Part shown: positions 51,831-63,901 of the stretch, in pieces
Layout of the letters: each line of letters begins with the position of its first letter
How positions within the stretch are numbered: the first letter of the stretch is position 1
Assembly (NCBI RefSeq): GCF_002099425.1
Contig: NW_018344037.1
Span: 5,386,001-5,450,000, forward strand
DNA length: 64,000 nt
Reading direction: 5' to 3'
Origin: Phascolarctos cinereus
Lineage: Eukaryota > Chordata > Mammalia > Diprotodontia > Phascolarctidae
Program-made: the position numbers and the translations under genes
Notes under the pieces: generated by a model
Told to the model about the DNA's origin: nothing
What the model saw: only the letters and a program-made list of their open reading frames with translations
Databases searched by the model: none

Positions 51831-52265
51831 ATTCGGGGAAAGGCTGAATAAATTATGATATGTGAAGTAGAATGAAATATTGCAGTACAAGAAATGTCAT
51901 GAGATTATTTCAGAGAATCTTGGGAGTTAGTTACTGGTGTATAGTGAATTGAGAACAATAAGAGAAAAACATATACAATAACAGTGTAAAAAGGAAAATC
52001 AAAACAAAATATAATAGCAAAATAACATTAAAAGACTTGAAAAGTCTGACCATATTAGAGTAAACACATTTCCAGAAGACCTATGATGAATAAGATAAAA
52101 CATGTTACCCATCTCATGACAGATAAGTGATGGAATAATTATGTGGAAGGAGACATGCTTTTGGACATAGTCACCATACAAACATTTTATTTTACTATGT
52201 TTATTTGATACTTTTTCCTGTTTTTAATTGGGGGCTGGGGATGTTGGTGATGCAAAAAAAAAAGA
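51831..52265 (+). mobile_element. L1-like LINE 3' end, older family
   Basis: tcggggaaaggctgaataaa, gatatgtgaagtagaatgaa, ccagaagacctatgatgaat, acatgttacccatctcatga, cagataagtgatggaata, ttttggacatagtcacca, ending in an A-rich stretch at 52253-52270. This is a 3' end distinct from the young L1 tail at 51400. Confidence 0.6.
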
Positions 52266-53250
52266 AAAAAGGAAGACAAATAAAAAATCATGAAATACAC
52301 AGAGAAAGGAGTTCAGCAAATATTTCAGAAAAAAGAATATGATAGTGGAATAATTCTGAAAATAACAGATTGAATTATTATATAATATGTTTTTGGGAAA
52401 AAGTAAGTTTTATGAAATGGAGATTAAATTTTTCCTATGTAAATCTCATTTTTGTGTTCAGCTTTGCTATGGAAATGCTCATCTTTGTTTGGTGTTTTTT
52501 TATGAACACAGAATTTATTTTTAAAAAAAAGAAGCAAAAATGTATGTTTGTCTCAGTGAAGTTTCCCTTCCCATTGTCTACTAAAAAAATCCTAAGCAAA
52601 TGAATAAAGGAGTATGTTTTAACATTATCAAATAGCCTTTCAGCACTATAAAAATATCTATTTTCATAAATCACACAATAATTACAATTCATTCTTAGCT
52701 GTTCTTTAAACATTGTCCCTTAAGGACATATACTGATTATGATAATGATTATGATAATGATTAGTACAGTAATGGTTAGCCTAGTTCAGGTCATTTTCTA
52801 TTTTCAAAATAAATAAACCAACATTTGACAACACTGACTCTTCCTGATTAAAAACATTGTTCATACTGAAATTTCCTTTTAAAAAAAAATTTTGCTTTCC
52901 AAATAAAAAAGTCAAGCTTGTCTATTAGGAGGATAGAGGTTTAGATGTAGTTTCTACTTTGAGGTCAATAGAAAGTCTCATAGATAACTTAAGGGGAAAT
53001 CATGACTTGTCTTTACCATTTATTTTGAGGTAGCAACTAATTTGTGAGACAGATTCCAACTGATTTTCAGTTTATCTCTTTCCTTTATTTTTCTTTAATT
53101 CTGTTTAATCATCCTCCCTTGTGATTTTCTAAGTCATGAGAATAAACATAAGATCAAACTGAAGCTCTCCATTTGTACTAAAGTATGTTTGCATTGTTTG
53201 TCAGTATTATCATTTGTAAAAGAATATCTTCCACTTCTATGCCATATATT
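52266..53250. other. Unassigned AT-rich DNA
   Basis: No gene or repeat recognised. Confidence 0.5.
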
Positions 53251-53254
53251 TAGA

Positions 53255-53440
53255 ACTGGAAGAAATTTTTGTCATCTAGCTCAACTACCTCATTTTAAAG
53301 ACAATGACACTAGGGCCCAAAGAGATTAAGTAGTTTCCTCAAGTTTATAAAAGTAGTAAATCACAGAGCTATTTTTTGAGCCTAAGTTCTCTGATAACGA
53401 ATCTGAATCTCTATCCATTATTCCATGTTTCACAACATTG
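53255..53440 (-). mobile_element. CORE-SINE, MAR1-like, antisense
   Basis: tttagaactggaagaaattt, tcatctagctcaactacctc, cagggcccaaagagattaag-type order (here actagggcccaaagagatta) and atctctatccattattccat. Confidence 0.72.
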
Positions 53441-53675
53441 CCTTGATCAAAGGGATACACAGTGTAATTACCTTTCTTCCTAGAGCACCTATTTTATTTT
53501 AATAATGAAAATTTGAATCACCATGTATTAGTTACTCATTACTAAATAGACATTAGATGTATAATGAGATTTATGTGGAGGAAAATATGATTTTATTGAA
53601 CAATCTTTAAATGATAATTCATTCTTCCACATTCATTGCTCATCAGAATAGGCAAAAACCTAGAGATTTTTTTTT

Positions 53676-53922
53676 ACTAAGTCATGTCAGTCATGTCTGA
53701 TTCTTCAAGATCTTATTTTGAGATGTTGTTGGTAGAGACACTGGAGTGGTTTGGAAGCTCTTTCTCCAGATCATTTTACAGATGAGGAAACTGAGGTCAA
53801 CAGTGACTTGACCATGGTCACATGGCTAGTAAGTGTCTGAGGCCAGAGCTGAACTTAGGAAGATGTGTCTTCCTGATTCCAAGCCCAGGGCTCTGTCCAC
53901 TGTGTCACCTAACTGCCCCATA
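53676..53922 (-). mobile_element. tRNA-derived SINE, full length, antisense
   Basis: Minus-strand head ggcagttaggtgacacagtg, then gggcttggaatcaggaagac and ctggcctcagacacttacta, CORE cctcagtttcctcatctgta and the RTE-like 3' half (gaatcagacatgactgacat). All modules are present. Confidence 0.85.
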
Positions 53923-54435
53923 ACCTCCCATACACTTCTTCAAAAAATGGCTTAGGACAGAAAAAATAATGATCAACTGATAATGAAAGTTTTTTTTTTT
54001 ATAGTCAAGTCACTACTAATTTAGATCATATCTTCTATAGACCTAATTTTCCATTTGAAGTTATGTATAGGGCAAATCAAGGTAATAAAAATTGCACAGG
54101 TACTCATCTTCAGTAAAGATTACAGATAAAAACTGTTTTTAAAGTGTCAAAATAAAAGTTTGAGGAGCTAAGAAGGAGGCCAACTATTTCATATAAGTAA
54201 AGTATATCCTTTGAAGTGAATTAGCTCTATGTCTGAGCAGTATTGTAAGGGGAAGTCTAATAGCAGATAAGCCAAAATATGACAAAACAACATATACTGA
54301 AATCTAAGTCCTCTAGGAATGAAGTTTTTGGTGTTCTTTGTTCATTTTGCTTTGTTTGGGTTATAAATAATGACTGCAGTTTTCAATAGGTTAGTCTAAG
54401 CAAGCAAATTGATTTGACAGTTGTTGAATAATAAT
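53923..54435. other. Unassigned DNA
   Basis: No gene or repeat recognised. Confidence 0.5.
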
Positions 54436-54439
54436 GATG

Positions 54440-54640
54440 GAATCTAGTTAGTGCTTTAAAGTTTTCGAATGGCTTTTTTTTTTCATTTGAGCCTCAGAGC
54501 AATCTTGAGAGGTATTTGCTATACCTACTTTATTGTCTACTGAGGTAGACAGTGGTATGCCCTGAGGCCATATCTGAGCACAGGTCTTCCTGATTCCATA
54601 CCAAGTACCCTATCCAGTGTACCACCTACGTGTACCTTAG
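54440..54640 (-). mobile_element. CORE-SINE, antisense
   Basis: tgctttaaagttttcgaatg, gagcctcagagcaatcttga, aggtcttcctgattccatac, caagtaccctatccagtgta, ccacctacgtg: antisense order with the tRNA-like head at the right. Confidence 0.72.
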
Positions 54641-54866
54641 CTAGTTACATCAGTCAACATAGTGGTCAAATGATTTTAATTATTATTTTTAAATGAAAAG
54701 ACAACCATCAATCATGCATCTGACTTGCATTAAGAGAAACAAACAAACAAAAAGAAAACTATCAAATACTGACTTGGCCATGTTACTAACTGATTTTAGG
54801 GTACATACCATATTTTTATACATATAAGAACAAATCACATTTTTAGATCACATAAAGTTTACAATG

Positions 54867-54890
54867 TGGTGTGTGTGTGTGTGTGTGTGT
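54867..54890. repeat. (GT)n microsatellite
   Basis: About 12 GT units. Confidence 0.9.
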
Positions 54891-55174
54891 TATGCAAAGA
54901 CAATGGTAGTTCAAACATTATTGTACCAATTTCTAAGAGGATAAGGAAAGCTAACTTAAAACCCTTCCCAATTTGTTTCCTGTCTAAATTCATAGGTTTA
55001 TTTTACCTTACTCCATTTCACATACTACATTGCATCCAGTGTCCTTCTTATAACTTGTACCTGAGTATTCTTCTAACAAATCTATGTCTTTTCGCAATCT
55101 GTCCTTTGTATACTCTATCCTCATGCACACTTTAAATTTCCAAGGTACTTTAAAAGATCATCTGTAGTGCCACT

Positions 55175-55345
55175 TCATATATGTGTGCATATACACATAT
55201 GTATACATATGTGTAAGCATAATGTGCATGCATAAAACATCATGTATATATAGTTATATATGTATATAAACATACATGCATGCATAATTTGTTCATAAAT
55301 ATGCAGGCATATATACATACATATTTGTGTACATATTCATATACT
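55175..55345. repeat. ATGT/CATA microsatellite-like tract
   Basis: Irregular atatgtgtgcatatacac, tatatagttatatatgtata and catacatgcatgcata units. Confidence 0.8.
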
Positions 55346-56264
55346 GAGAAAAAAAAGGGGGGGAGAGAGAGAGAACTTATTTTGGTATCTCTAGCATTTA
55401 TTAGAGTTTCTGGCATATATGCACACATTCAATATATACTTGTTAAATGAATGTATGAAAGAATGAATTAGAATGGATAGATGAATGACTTCTGAGTCCA
55501 GGTTTGTGGGTATTATTTGTCTGACATGAATAAGTTATTCTTTCTTCCTTTGCCACAGTGAAAGGGACATTTTTGAATTCACTGATGCATGTTAAAGCAT
55601 GGAATAGATTTATTCTCGTTCTGTAAATTTTTGAAGTTCTATATATTACTTATATCATCAAAACTTTAAAGGAACATATTGAAACAAAAATTAATTCAAT
55701 ATGCACATGAATTAATTCTATATTTTTCTAATTTATATCTATTTTAATTTCTTGATAGGGAGATAGATTTAACATTAATTATTTAGTTTGCCATTAAGAA
55801 TAGGGAAAGTAGCTGATACTAATGCTGAAGTGAAGATGGGAGACTTTATTTTAAGTTGTACAGTACATAAATCAAAAGTACTTCCATGTATAAACACATA
55901 CATAAATAAAAAATGCACATGCAAATGTGCATACACACAGTACATGCATATGTATGCTAGTATTTTTTACCATGAGCATTAGAAGCACAATCCATTTAAA
56001 ATTATAGCAAGTAAAATACATTCTGAAAAGAAAAATGGAAAAAAAAATTAATGGAAGCACCTAAAAGATTTCTTTTTAACTGTTTCTTGATAATTAGTTA
56101 AGAAAAGATGGCACAAGTGTTCTTTTGTCCATTGACTTCAAAATTCTGTTCTTAGTTTACCTTTTCAACGAAGCCCTTCACCATTGTATCTTGTAGATTC
56201 AGTTACATTATCTCTATCATGTAGCATCATAAATACCATTTCTTTCATTAATATTTTTGTCATA

Positions 56265-56315
56265 TGATTCATATATATATTTATGTATGTATGTATGAAT
56301 ATATGTATCTATATT
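56265..56315. repeat. (TATG)n tract
   Basis: atatatatatttatgtatgt, atgtatgaatatatgtatct. Confidence 0.8.
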
Positions 56316-56679
56316 TTATATCAATTTCATCTACCTTGCAGTGTTGAGAAATGGGATCAATGACCAATTTTTTTGGTACACATCCTAAGAGAAAGACCAA
56401 AAGGAAGTTGCATCAGCTGCATAAGTAGCTAAAGAAATCCATTGCAGGGAAATGGAGCAAGAAGTCCAGATCTGAAGGTACTAAAGGGAATTGTGGTATC
56501 TTTGTATGACACTCTATTCCTACAAGATTCAGCTCTTTGTTTTGGTTATTGATGCACTAGCTCTCATGGTGCCAAATGCTGCTCTATTAATTTCAACTAA
56601 CCCAGATACCAGCTGACTACTCCACATATACAATTTACTTGACCTAGATTCACTGCCAATCACTTCTGTGTTTATAATA

Positions 56680-56870
56680 ATAGATTTAGAGTTGGAAGGG
56701 AACTCAAAGGTCATCTGACTCCACCTCTTTATGTTATAGGTGAGTAAACAATCCCAGAGAAGTTGAGTTGCTTATCCAAGGCCACAAAGGCAGCAGAATC
56801 AAGATTTTATCCAAGTCCTTTCACCCCAAAATTAAGCATCATTTCAATTTAACAAATATCAACAAGAATC
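56680..56870 (-). mobile_element. CORE-SINE, MAR1-like, antisense
   Basis: taatagatttagagttggaa, gggaactcaaaggtcatctg, ggtgagtaaacaatcccaga, cttatccaaggccacaaagg. Confidence 0.75.
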
Positions 56871-56924
56871 CATTCTGTTGTAGGCACTAAGCTAGGTGAA
56901 CAAAAGAAATGTCAGATGAGCAGA

Positions 56925-57092
56925 TTTAGAGACATCTCCACTCCAAATGTTTATACACACTATTTCCAACCAACCTATGTTAGAGCCTTCTGAGCTCATA
57001 TTGGTTTGGTCAGCCACAATAAGGCACACTGTGCCTTGACTCCAACATAGTGATGTCATTTTGGTATTCTTTGAGCATGAAGAACAACAACC
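56925..57092 (+). mobile_element. RTE-like LINE 3' end, short copy
   Basis: gatttagagacatctccact, ccaaatgtttatacacacta, tggtttggtcagccacaata, acatagtgatgtcattttgg, tattctttgagcatgaagaa, caacaaccc. Collinear with 28600-28760 of the RTE-like LINE. One frame reads AHIGLVSHNKAH, the end of the finger-like motif. It is a 5'-truncated LINE copy or a SINE built on that tail. Confidence 0.8.
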
Positions 57093-58030
57093 CTTGCTAG
57101 GTTCTGGCTATACTGAACCAAGAATTGCAACTTCCCTCAAAAACCCCACATTTTATTAATTGGACAATGTGGTCACGGATTAGTAAACACTAGGTAACTG
57201 TTGGGGACAATAAACCTTATTATTTGGGAAGATTAGGAAAGCTTTGGTGTACAAAGTCACAACTAGGACTAGGATTGCTAAGAGATGGTGGCCAAAAGTG
57301 TATGTATTCAAAGTTAGTCTTAGTGCTTTTGCTAGGATATAAAGGTGAGAAATGGTAGATTTAGTTTGGGAAAAGGCTAGTCATCTAGTTTGTCTGAAAA
57401 ATAGAGTTTGTAAATAGGAACTGAATTCCAGAATAGATATGGAAAAGTGGGAGCTTGGAATTGATTGGCGTCCCGGTCTCTAGACACTTGACATGGATGA
57501 TCCACACAACTCAGGGAAACACCTGCAAAGATGATGTGCTTCTCCTCCCCTCCTTCTTTTAACCTGCTTGCAAATCTCCAGGTGAAAGGGACAGTCTATC
57601 AGCATTGTGGGTCGTATTTCTTCATCTAGGCCTATGTTTCTATTTTTGTTTTGGTTTGGTTTGGTTGGTTTTCCCAGAGAGGAACAGATTTTACAACTTG
57701 GTCTCGGTAGAAGCAGTGAGTGGTAATTATCTGATCTCAAGGAGACTTGAACACTCTCAGGCTATGCTTCAGGACCAATTTTGATTTATTTTTTTCTCTT
57801 AGTCTTTTCAATTATTTAATTCCACCTGTTCTTTTTTCCTTAGCCAGTTCAGTCAGAAACTATTACTTTTTGTTGTCTTCTAAATTGCTATACCATGATA
57901 ACCACTGTTCAACCTATTTCTTCTTCATCATTGGGGTAATTTTCAACATCCTCTGCAACGTCACCCACTGGTGCAGAGTCAGCCTGAGTGACACCACATT
58001 TGTGGGTAACCAGCCAGGGGGACAAGGCTG
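57093..58030. other. Unassigned DNA
   Basis: No gene or repeat I can name. Frames at 57480-57740 (minus) and 57747-58061 (plus) have no family resemblance. Confidence 0.45.
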
Positions 58031-58311
58031 TCTTCTTAACATTAATCTCGTCTCCCCATGATGCTGTAATGTGTGAGGAGCTGAGCTAACACTAATCCCA
58101 TCTCCTTATAGAAATGTGTACCAGTCAAGATTGTATTACTCATTCATGAAAATTGTTTTACTCTTGTCTATAAAAGCAGCTCACGCTTTGAATTAGGAGT
58201 TTCTGGCACTCCAATTCCTTGATTCCTTCTTCTGCTAATAAACTCCTTTTGTCTTATTTCCCAAGGTTGCCTTAATTGCCCAGAACAAGGTCTGAATTTA
58301 GATTTCTTTAA
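58031..58311 (+). repeat. Solo LTR-like sequence, plus strand
   Basis: A TATA box (tataaaa, 58169-58175) is followed 62 bp later by a polyadenylation signal (aataaa, 58237-58242), then a T-rich stretch and an end in ttctttaaca. This is the compact layout of a class I-type LTR. The left edge is uncertain (57950-58075) and no internal retroviral sequence adjoins it. Confidence 0.55.
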
Positions 58312-59840
58312 CAATTACATTAAATCATAAGATATACTTGGATCAGTTTTCTGGGAACATCATATCTATGTCCCATAACTCTCCAATACAGAATGAGGAC
58401 TGGTTGCACATTTGCTCCTGTTGTTTTTATTTCTTACTCTTAGAAATCCTTTCTTACAGTTACAATGTTCATCCCCTGCTAATTATGCCAATTCATTTGA
58501 GTGAACCAATATGCCTGTCAGGTATAAAGTTTAACCCTTGAAATACTCCATTATCTTTACTATTAAAAGACTGATTCAAACTAATTATTGGAGGAAGGGT
58601 ATAATCTGGAGCAAAATATGCTATATCTGTCACACAGTTACCATTAGATTCCAAAACTGCTGAATTCTTACCTAGGATTGTATAACTGCTGACTACATAG
58701 AAGTGCAGATATGTTTAGATCGTTTATCAGCCAATCAATGGTCAGTCAAATATGTATAGCACTGATGGCCTTGGCTGAGGTAAGCCAGGGCATGAATGAG
58801 AGGTATTGTCTTTTTATACATTTAGCAACATCAAGCAACAAAAACATAGCAATCATTTTGCAGCACCTGGGAATAATACTCCAGTAAGTATAAATCATAA
58901 GAATAGAGTATAATCATATTGTATATTAAGAAACTGAGTAATGAAACAAAATAACATCATGCTTGTGTAAATACTAGAGGATGGAAAGGCAAAAGGAAAA
59001 TCAAAAATAGAAAATTATAATTGGTCACAAACATGTATCTAATACCTCCACAGCTCATGTAAGGTGCTAGACTTCTGGACTATAGACAATGAATCTTAAT
59101 AAGTGTATATGTATGTGTGTATGTCTGTGTTTGTCATAGACCCTTTTGGTTGTCTGGTGAAATCTATGAAACAGAATAACAGAATAACACTTTTAAATTC
59201 GTAGAACAAATTATATTGGCTTAGTATGAAAATCAATTCTGTTGAAATACAATTATCAAAATAACACTGGTTTTCATAATATTACTACTACTATTACTAC
59301 TGCTACTAATAACAATAATAATTGCTCATGGACATCAATTTAAGAATCACTGCTATAGAGTATTATCCAATAAATCCTAAAAGGCAATTTACACTTTTTG
59401 AATGTCAGATGGAATTTTTTTTCAGTCTGTGGCCAAGTCCCATTTGTGTCCCATTTGAGGTTTTCTTGGTAAAGATATGGAAGTCATTTGCCATACACAA
59501 TTTGCATATACCATGTAGAATTTCAAGATTTTTTAAAAATTCAGATGACCACTAATGCAATTATATGACAGATTTTTGCAGTAAACTAGTTGTCTTATTA
59601 CAGGAGTAGTAAAAGTTGCCATATTTCTAGTTAAAATTATTATTATTACTTATAATACTACTAATGAAATAGTATAATGATGTAGATGCCCTTCACCAGT
59701 ATCAGCTGTAAGCTTCAAATGCCTTCTCAATCTTGGTTAACGCTTACAAATTTGTAGCTGACACAAAGCTTAGAGGGTTAACTAGTGAATTTGGTGATGG
59801 AACTAAGATGTAAAATGTTCACAGTGGGTTAGAGTATTGA
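58312..59840. other. Unassigned AT-rich DNA
   Basis: No gene recognised. Triplet ACT/ATT/AAT-rich tracts at 59278-59322 and 59635-59672. Confidence 0.5.
59278..59322. repeat. (ACT/ATT/AAT)n triplet tract
   Basis: attactactactattactac, tgctactaataacaataata: degenerate trinucleotide repeat. Confidence 0.8.
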
Positions 59841-61031
59841 GCTGATTGTAATAAATCAACAAGCATTTATTAAGTTCCTACTACTTGTCAGACAATGTGA
59901 TAAGACCTAGACAAAGAAAGGCAAAAAAGAAAAATAAATGGACTCTTACAGATCTCACATTGTAGAAGAGGAAGTAAAATGCAAGCAGCTGTATGCAATA
60001 AAGATATTTACAGGATACCCTGGAAATAATCTCAAATGGAATACATTAGCATTATGTGAAATGGAGAAAACCTTTTTTTGGAAGGCTGAATTTCAGCTGA
60101 TTAGAAATAAAGCTAGGTAAACTAAGGAAATACTGAGAATAGAGAACATTCCAGATATGGGGAACAGTTAGTGAAAATACAGTTTACAAATGGAAAGTTT
60201 TGTTTTAAGGAAAGTGAGGAGGGGAACAATGTTACTGGTAACAAAATTTAGAGGGGAATAAAAGATAAGGCTTTAAAAGTAGGAAGTGTCCTGGCTATAA
60301 AAGGTTTTAAAAGTAAAAAAAAAAAGGAAATTATGTTTGATCCTAAGAATAATGGGAAGACAGTGGCATTTATTGAATAGGGGATTGAGATGGTCAGACC
60401 TATCTCAGATATTAGATGTGATATAAATAGAGTGAATGGGTGTTGGCAAGTGAATGGATTTAAGGGGGAGCAGAGAAGCATTGTGGATGCCAACATTGTT
60501 GTAAGTCTAGGGGACTATACAGTACCTTTGATACTATTAGGGAAGTTAGGAAGAGAGGAGGGTTTGGAGGGATAAATAATGATTTCAGTTTAGACATTTT
60601 GAGTTTAAAATGCCTATAAGATAGCTAGTTCAAGCTATCTGAGAGGCGATGAGAAATGTGAGAGACTGTAGGTTCAGAGAGAGCTTAAAGCTGGATAATT
60701 ATATCTGATCATCAACTTAGATTTTACAGTAGAATCTATGGGAGCTGAAGATTAAAAAGCAAAATATTAGAGAGGGGGAAGAGAAGAATGATTATCACAA
60801 AATGTTGGTGGATGCATAACTAGTAAGCATGGCTTAGATGAAAATCAAGGAAAGGAGAATCAGTACATAAAATCAGACAAATAGGAAGAGAACCATAAGA
60901 AAACAGTGTCATGAAGACTTAGGGAAAGAGAGAAAGAATATGAGTATGTGCATATGTGAAAAAAAATGTGTATATATGTGTTTTGTCAACCCTGAGAACA
61001 AATGATCAAAGAATCACAGAGGTCTTGCAAC

Positions 61032-61560
61032 TGTTGTTAACTCGAAAAATACCGAAGAGCTCACACAGTAGTTATCACAATCATATTTAACTCAGAAAAA
61101 TAAAAATAAATAAATAAAACCGAAGAGATAACAGTGGTTATAAGCAAAAAGTTTTCTTTATTCTGTTGGAGGAGGGAAACTAGACACAAGTGCTGGGTCC
61201 CCTTTAGTAGGAGACCCACTTGAGTGTGGGCAAATCTCAATACTTATACCAATGTGTACACAGTGAGCTGTTGCCCTGACAATGGAGGAGGAACAGCAAC
61301 AATAAGTTTGATTCATAGAAAGATGTGATGTCTGCAGCACAAGTACTACAAGTGCTTGTCCAAGCTCAGAGACTACCTGGTAGTGGTGTAAAATAATTTT
61401 GGAATTTTGCTGTGGTTGAGTTCATAAAGGGTGGGTGCACAGGATTATTGTTATGCTAAGCTCAGGGCACAGCTTGCTTCCTGGGCCTTAGCTGTGGAAA
61501 ACAGGTTATCTCCTAATACTAAAAATAAAGGAGTAAAAAGAGACAGGTGGCCTTGGCAAA
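61032..61560 (-). repeat. LTR-like insert inside L2
   Basis: The L2 match is lost here and regained beyond 61590. The plus strand starts tgttgttaactcgaaaaata (sense end in CA). An antisense AATAAA is visible as tttatt at 61157-61162 in gttttctttattctgttgg. No coding sequence. Family unknown, right edge approximate. Confidence 0.5.
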
Positions 61561-61786
61561 AGAAAACTGACAGTACACACACAATGTACACATATTTAAT
61601 CTCAGCTGCATAGAGGTCAAAAAGGATGAAGTTTGAGACTGATCTTTGGTAACTTTGGACTGCAGAAATATAGGGACAGAAATTGAGAAAGAGAGAGAGA
61701 CAGACTCAGATAGAAAAGCATAGACAGATAATGACCAAGAGAGAAGTGGAGCTACCAAGTATAGTATGTTTTAGACATGAAAGGGA

Positions 61787-61789
<3 letters not shown>

Positions 61790-61853
<64 letters not shown>

Positions 61854-61917
61854 ATATCTATCTATCTATCTATCTATATATATATATATATGGAAGTTAT
61901 ATGTGTGTGTATGTGTG

Positions 61918-61948
<31 letters not shown>

Positions 61949-62127
61949 ATATATATACATATATATGTGTATATATGTGTATATATATACATATATATGT
62001 GTATATGTATATATATACATATATGTGTATATATGTGTATATATATATACATATATATGTGTATATATATGTGTATATATATAGATAGATAGATAGATAG
62101 AAAGATAGATAGATAGATAGATAGATA
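61790..62127. repeat. Compound (TA)n-(TCTA)n-(TG/TA)n-(GATA)n microsatellite
   Basis: About 30 TA units (61791-61850), then tctatctatctatctatc to 61876, more TA, TG runs and tatatacatatatatgtg units, and finally tagatagatagatagata with one aaag variant to 62127. The TCTA block and the terminal TAGA block are reverse complements of each other. The many open frames here are repeat translations. Confidence 0.95.
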
Positions 62128-63236
62128 TATTCAACATATAGAGATAGGTGAAAAAAGGAAGATTTTAATTTGAGGATAGGCAAGACAAATGCATGTTTTC
62201 AGGCTGCAGGGAAGCAGCCAATACCTAGGGAAAGATTGCAGATTAGTGACAATGGGGATGATAGAAGGGACAATCTATTAGAGAACATGGGATGGAAAGA
62301 TATCATTTGTCCACGTAGAGTGATTTGCTTTGGAAAGAAGAAATGTCATCTTTTCATGTGAGACAGGGGTAAAGGACAAAATAATTGGTGAAGTCATTTC
62401 ATTGATCAGAAGAAAAAGAAGAGGAGGCTCTGAGAAAATTATTTTCAGTGAAATGTGAGCCAAGATATTCATCTGAGAAGTAGTTGGTTGGGGAGAGCAG
62501 TTGAGGTTTGCAGGATGATAAAAAAGATTTTGAAAAAAAGTCACTGTAGTAAGTGGGAGAGTGAATCAATTAAGAAAGTGTTAAAAGATTGCCTTACTGC
62601 AACTAGGGCATGGTAGACATTATGTAAGACAGATTGGTAGTGGACTCAGTCAGCATGGTCCATCAATTTCCCCTAACTTCTTCCAGGGCAAACATGAAGT
62701 CGATGGTTGGTGAGAGAGAAGAGGATAACATAGAGCTTATTTGGTTCACAAGGAGAAATGTCCTGGTATAATGTAACACTTAATGTAAGAAAGGGATAAA
62801 AGTATAGCCAGTATAGAATTATAGCCTGAGAAAGAACTGAGGGATAGAAGGATTGACAATCATATTGAGAATGATGAACAGGATTAGGAATTGTAAAGCA
62901 GAGAGAAAGAAGGAATAGCAAAATTATATGAAAAATAGAGTAATTTCAGACTTTGTAAGTGTATTATTTGGGAGTGATGACAAACAAAGAAATAGAGGTC
63001 AAAACCAAGATGTTGGACAAAATAGAAAGAAGTAAAGACCAGCTCCCCATCTCTTGCAATGTTTCCAAACTGATCTATAAAACTCTTCACCCTAGCCTTA
63101 ACACAAAAATCCAAGAAACAATCATGAGCTATTTTTCTAGATCAAATTGACTTAGGGAGAAATAGAGAGAGATCTGCCGATAATGTAGACATATTCTTGC
63201 TTGGAACTTCAATGGGAAAAATTTCAATGTAGGGAA

Positions 63237-63308
63237 AGGCCGTATACAAGGAAAAGAAGAGATTACAAATCTAGGCCGTGTACAAGGAAAAGAAGAGATT
63301 ACAAATCT
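63237..63308 (+). repeat. 36-bp tandem duplication
   Basis: Two abutting 36-bp units, aggccgtatacaaggaaaag... and aggccgtgtacaaggaaaag..., identical except for one base. Confidence 0.95.
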
Positions 63309-63865
63309 AACAAAGAGGGATTCAACTTTATACAGGGCACAGGAATAGATGAAAACTTGGTCACCTTGTTTATTGCATGGTTCTGGATCACAAATCGAGG
63401 GATAACTGAGGAAGGTACCTGTACCTATGAGTAACATTCTAGTCTGAAGTGTGGTCACAGAACTTAGGCCATTTTCAGAGCAAGTTACAAAGCAAGCAGA
63501 AGGTGTGTGGTTCTATATCCAGGAGAAATAGAGTGGTTTTAGTTATAGCCTCCAGCCCAGCCTGAAACCTGCGGTGGAATAACCCCAGACTGAAGACGAG
63601 AATGCAGTTCTTTCATTCTGAAACTGCAAAATTTTCCAGATGGCCAGTAGTAACCGTCCGGGGGTAGTCTATTGGAACTTCAACCACAACAATCTCATCA
63701 GCCTGATGCTCAGACCCAAACCCAGCTCAGCAACTTGTAGATTTCAGACCAGAAAATCTAAAGTTAGAGTTTACTCTAGATGAGATGACTTTTGGAGTAT
63801 TAAAATCATATAGGTCACTGTGCTGAGCTGTTCCTGAGATCCTGGAAAAATACAACACTCCAAAT

Positions 63866-63901
63866 CAAACACACCCACACCCACCCCCCCCCACACACAC
63901 A
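63866..63901. repeat. (CA)/(CCCA) tract
   Basis: cacacccacacccacccccc then ccacacacacac. Confidence 0.9.

Larger units (their letters stand above)
54641..56675. other. Unassigned AT-rich DNA with microsatellites
   Basis: No gene recognised. Holds a (GT)n run at 54867-54890 and TATG-type tracts at 55175-55345, 55895-55955 and 56265-56315. Confidence 0.5.
59845..62960 (-). mobile_element. Long L2 LINE, antisense, interrupted twice
   Basis: Starts at the antisense L2 tail (caagcatttattaagttcct) and can be followed through ctggaaataatctcaaatgg, attatgtttgatcctaagaa, gagatggtcagacctatctc, aatgatttcagtttagacat, tagaatctatgggagctgaa to about 61030. It resumes at 61598 (gctgcatagaggtcaaaaag, gatctttggtaactttggac) and continues past the microsatellite (gaggataggcaagacaaatg, gaaagattgcagattagtga, gtgagacaggggtaaaggac) to near 62960. 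Excluding inserts, about 2.2 kb of L2 ORF2 and 3' sequence survives, long for so old a family. No open L2 frame remains. Confidence 0.8.

Noticed and set aside
61683-62183. Several long overlapping frames of up to 133 codons
   Set aside because: They are translations of TA/TG/GATA repeat and consist of Ile-Tyr-Val-Cys runs on both strands.
63237-63308. CRISPR-like direct repeats
   Set aside because: Only two units, directly abutting with no spacer, in a vertebrate repeat landscape.
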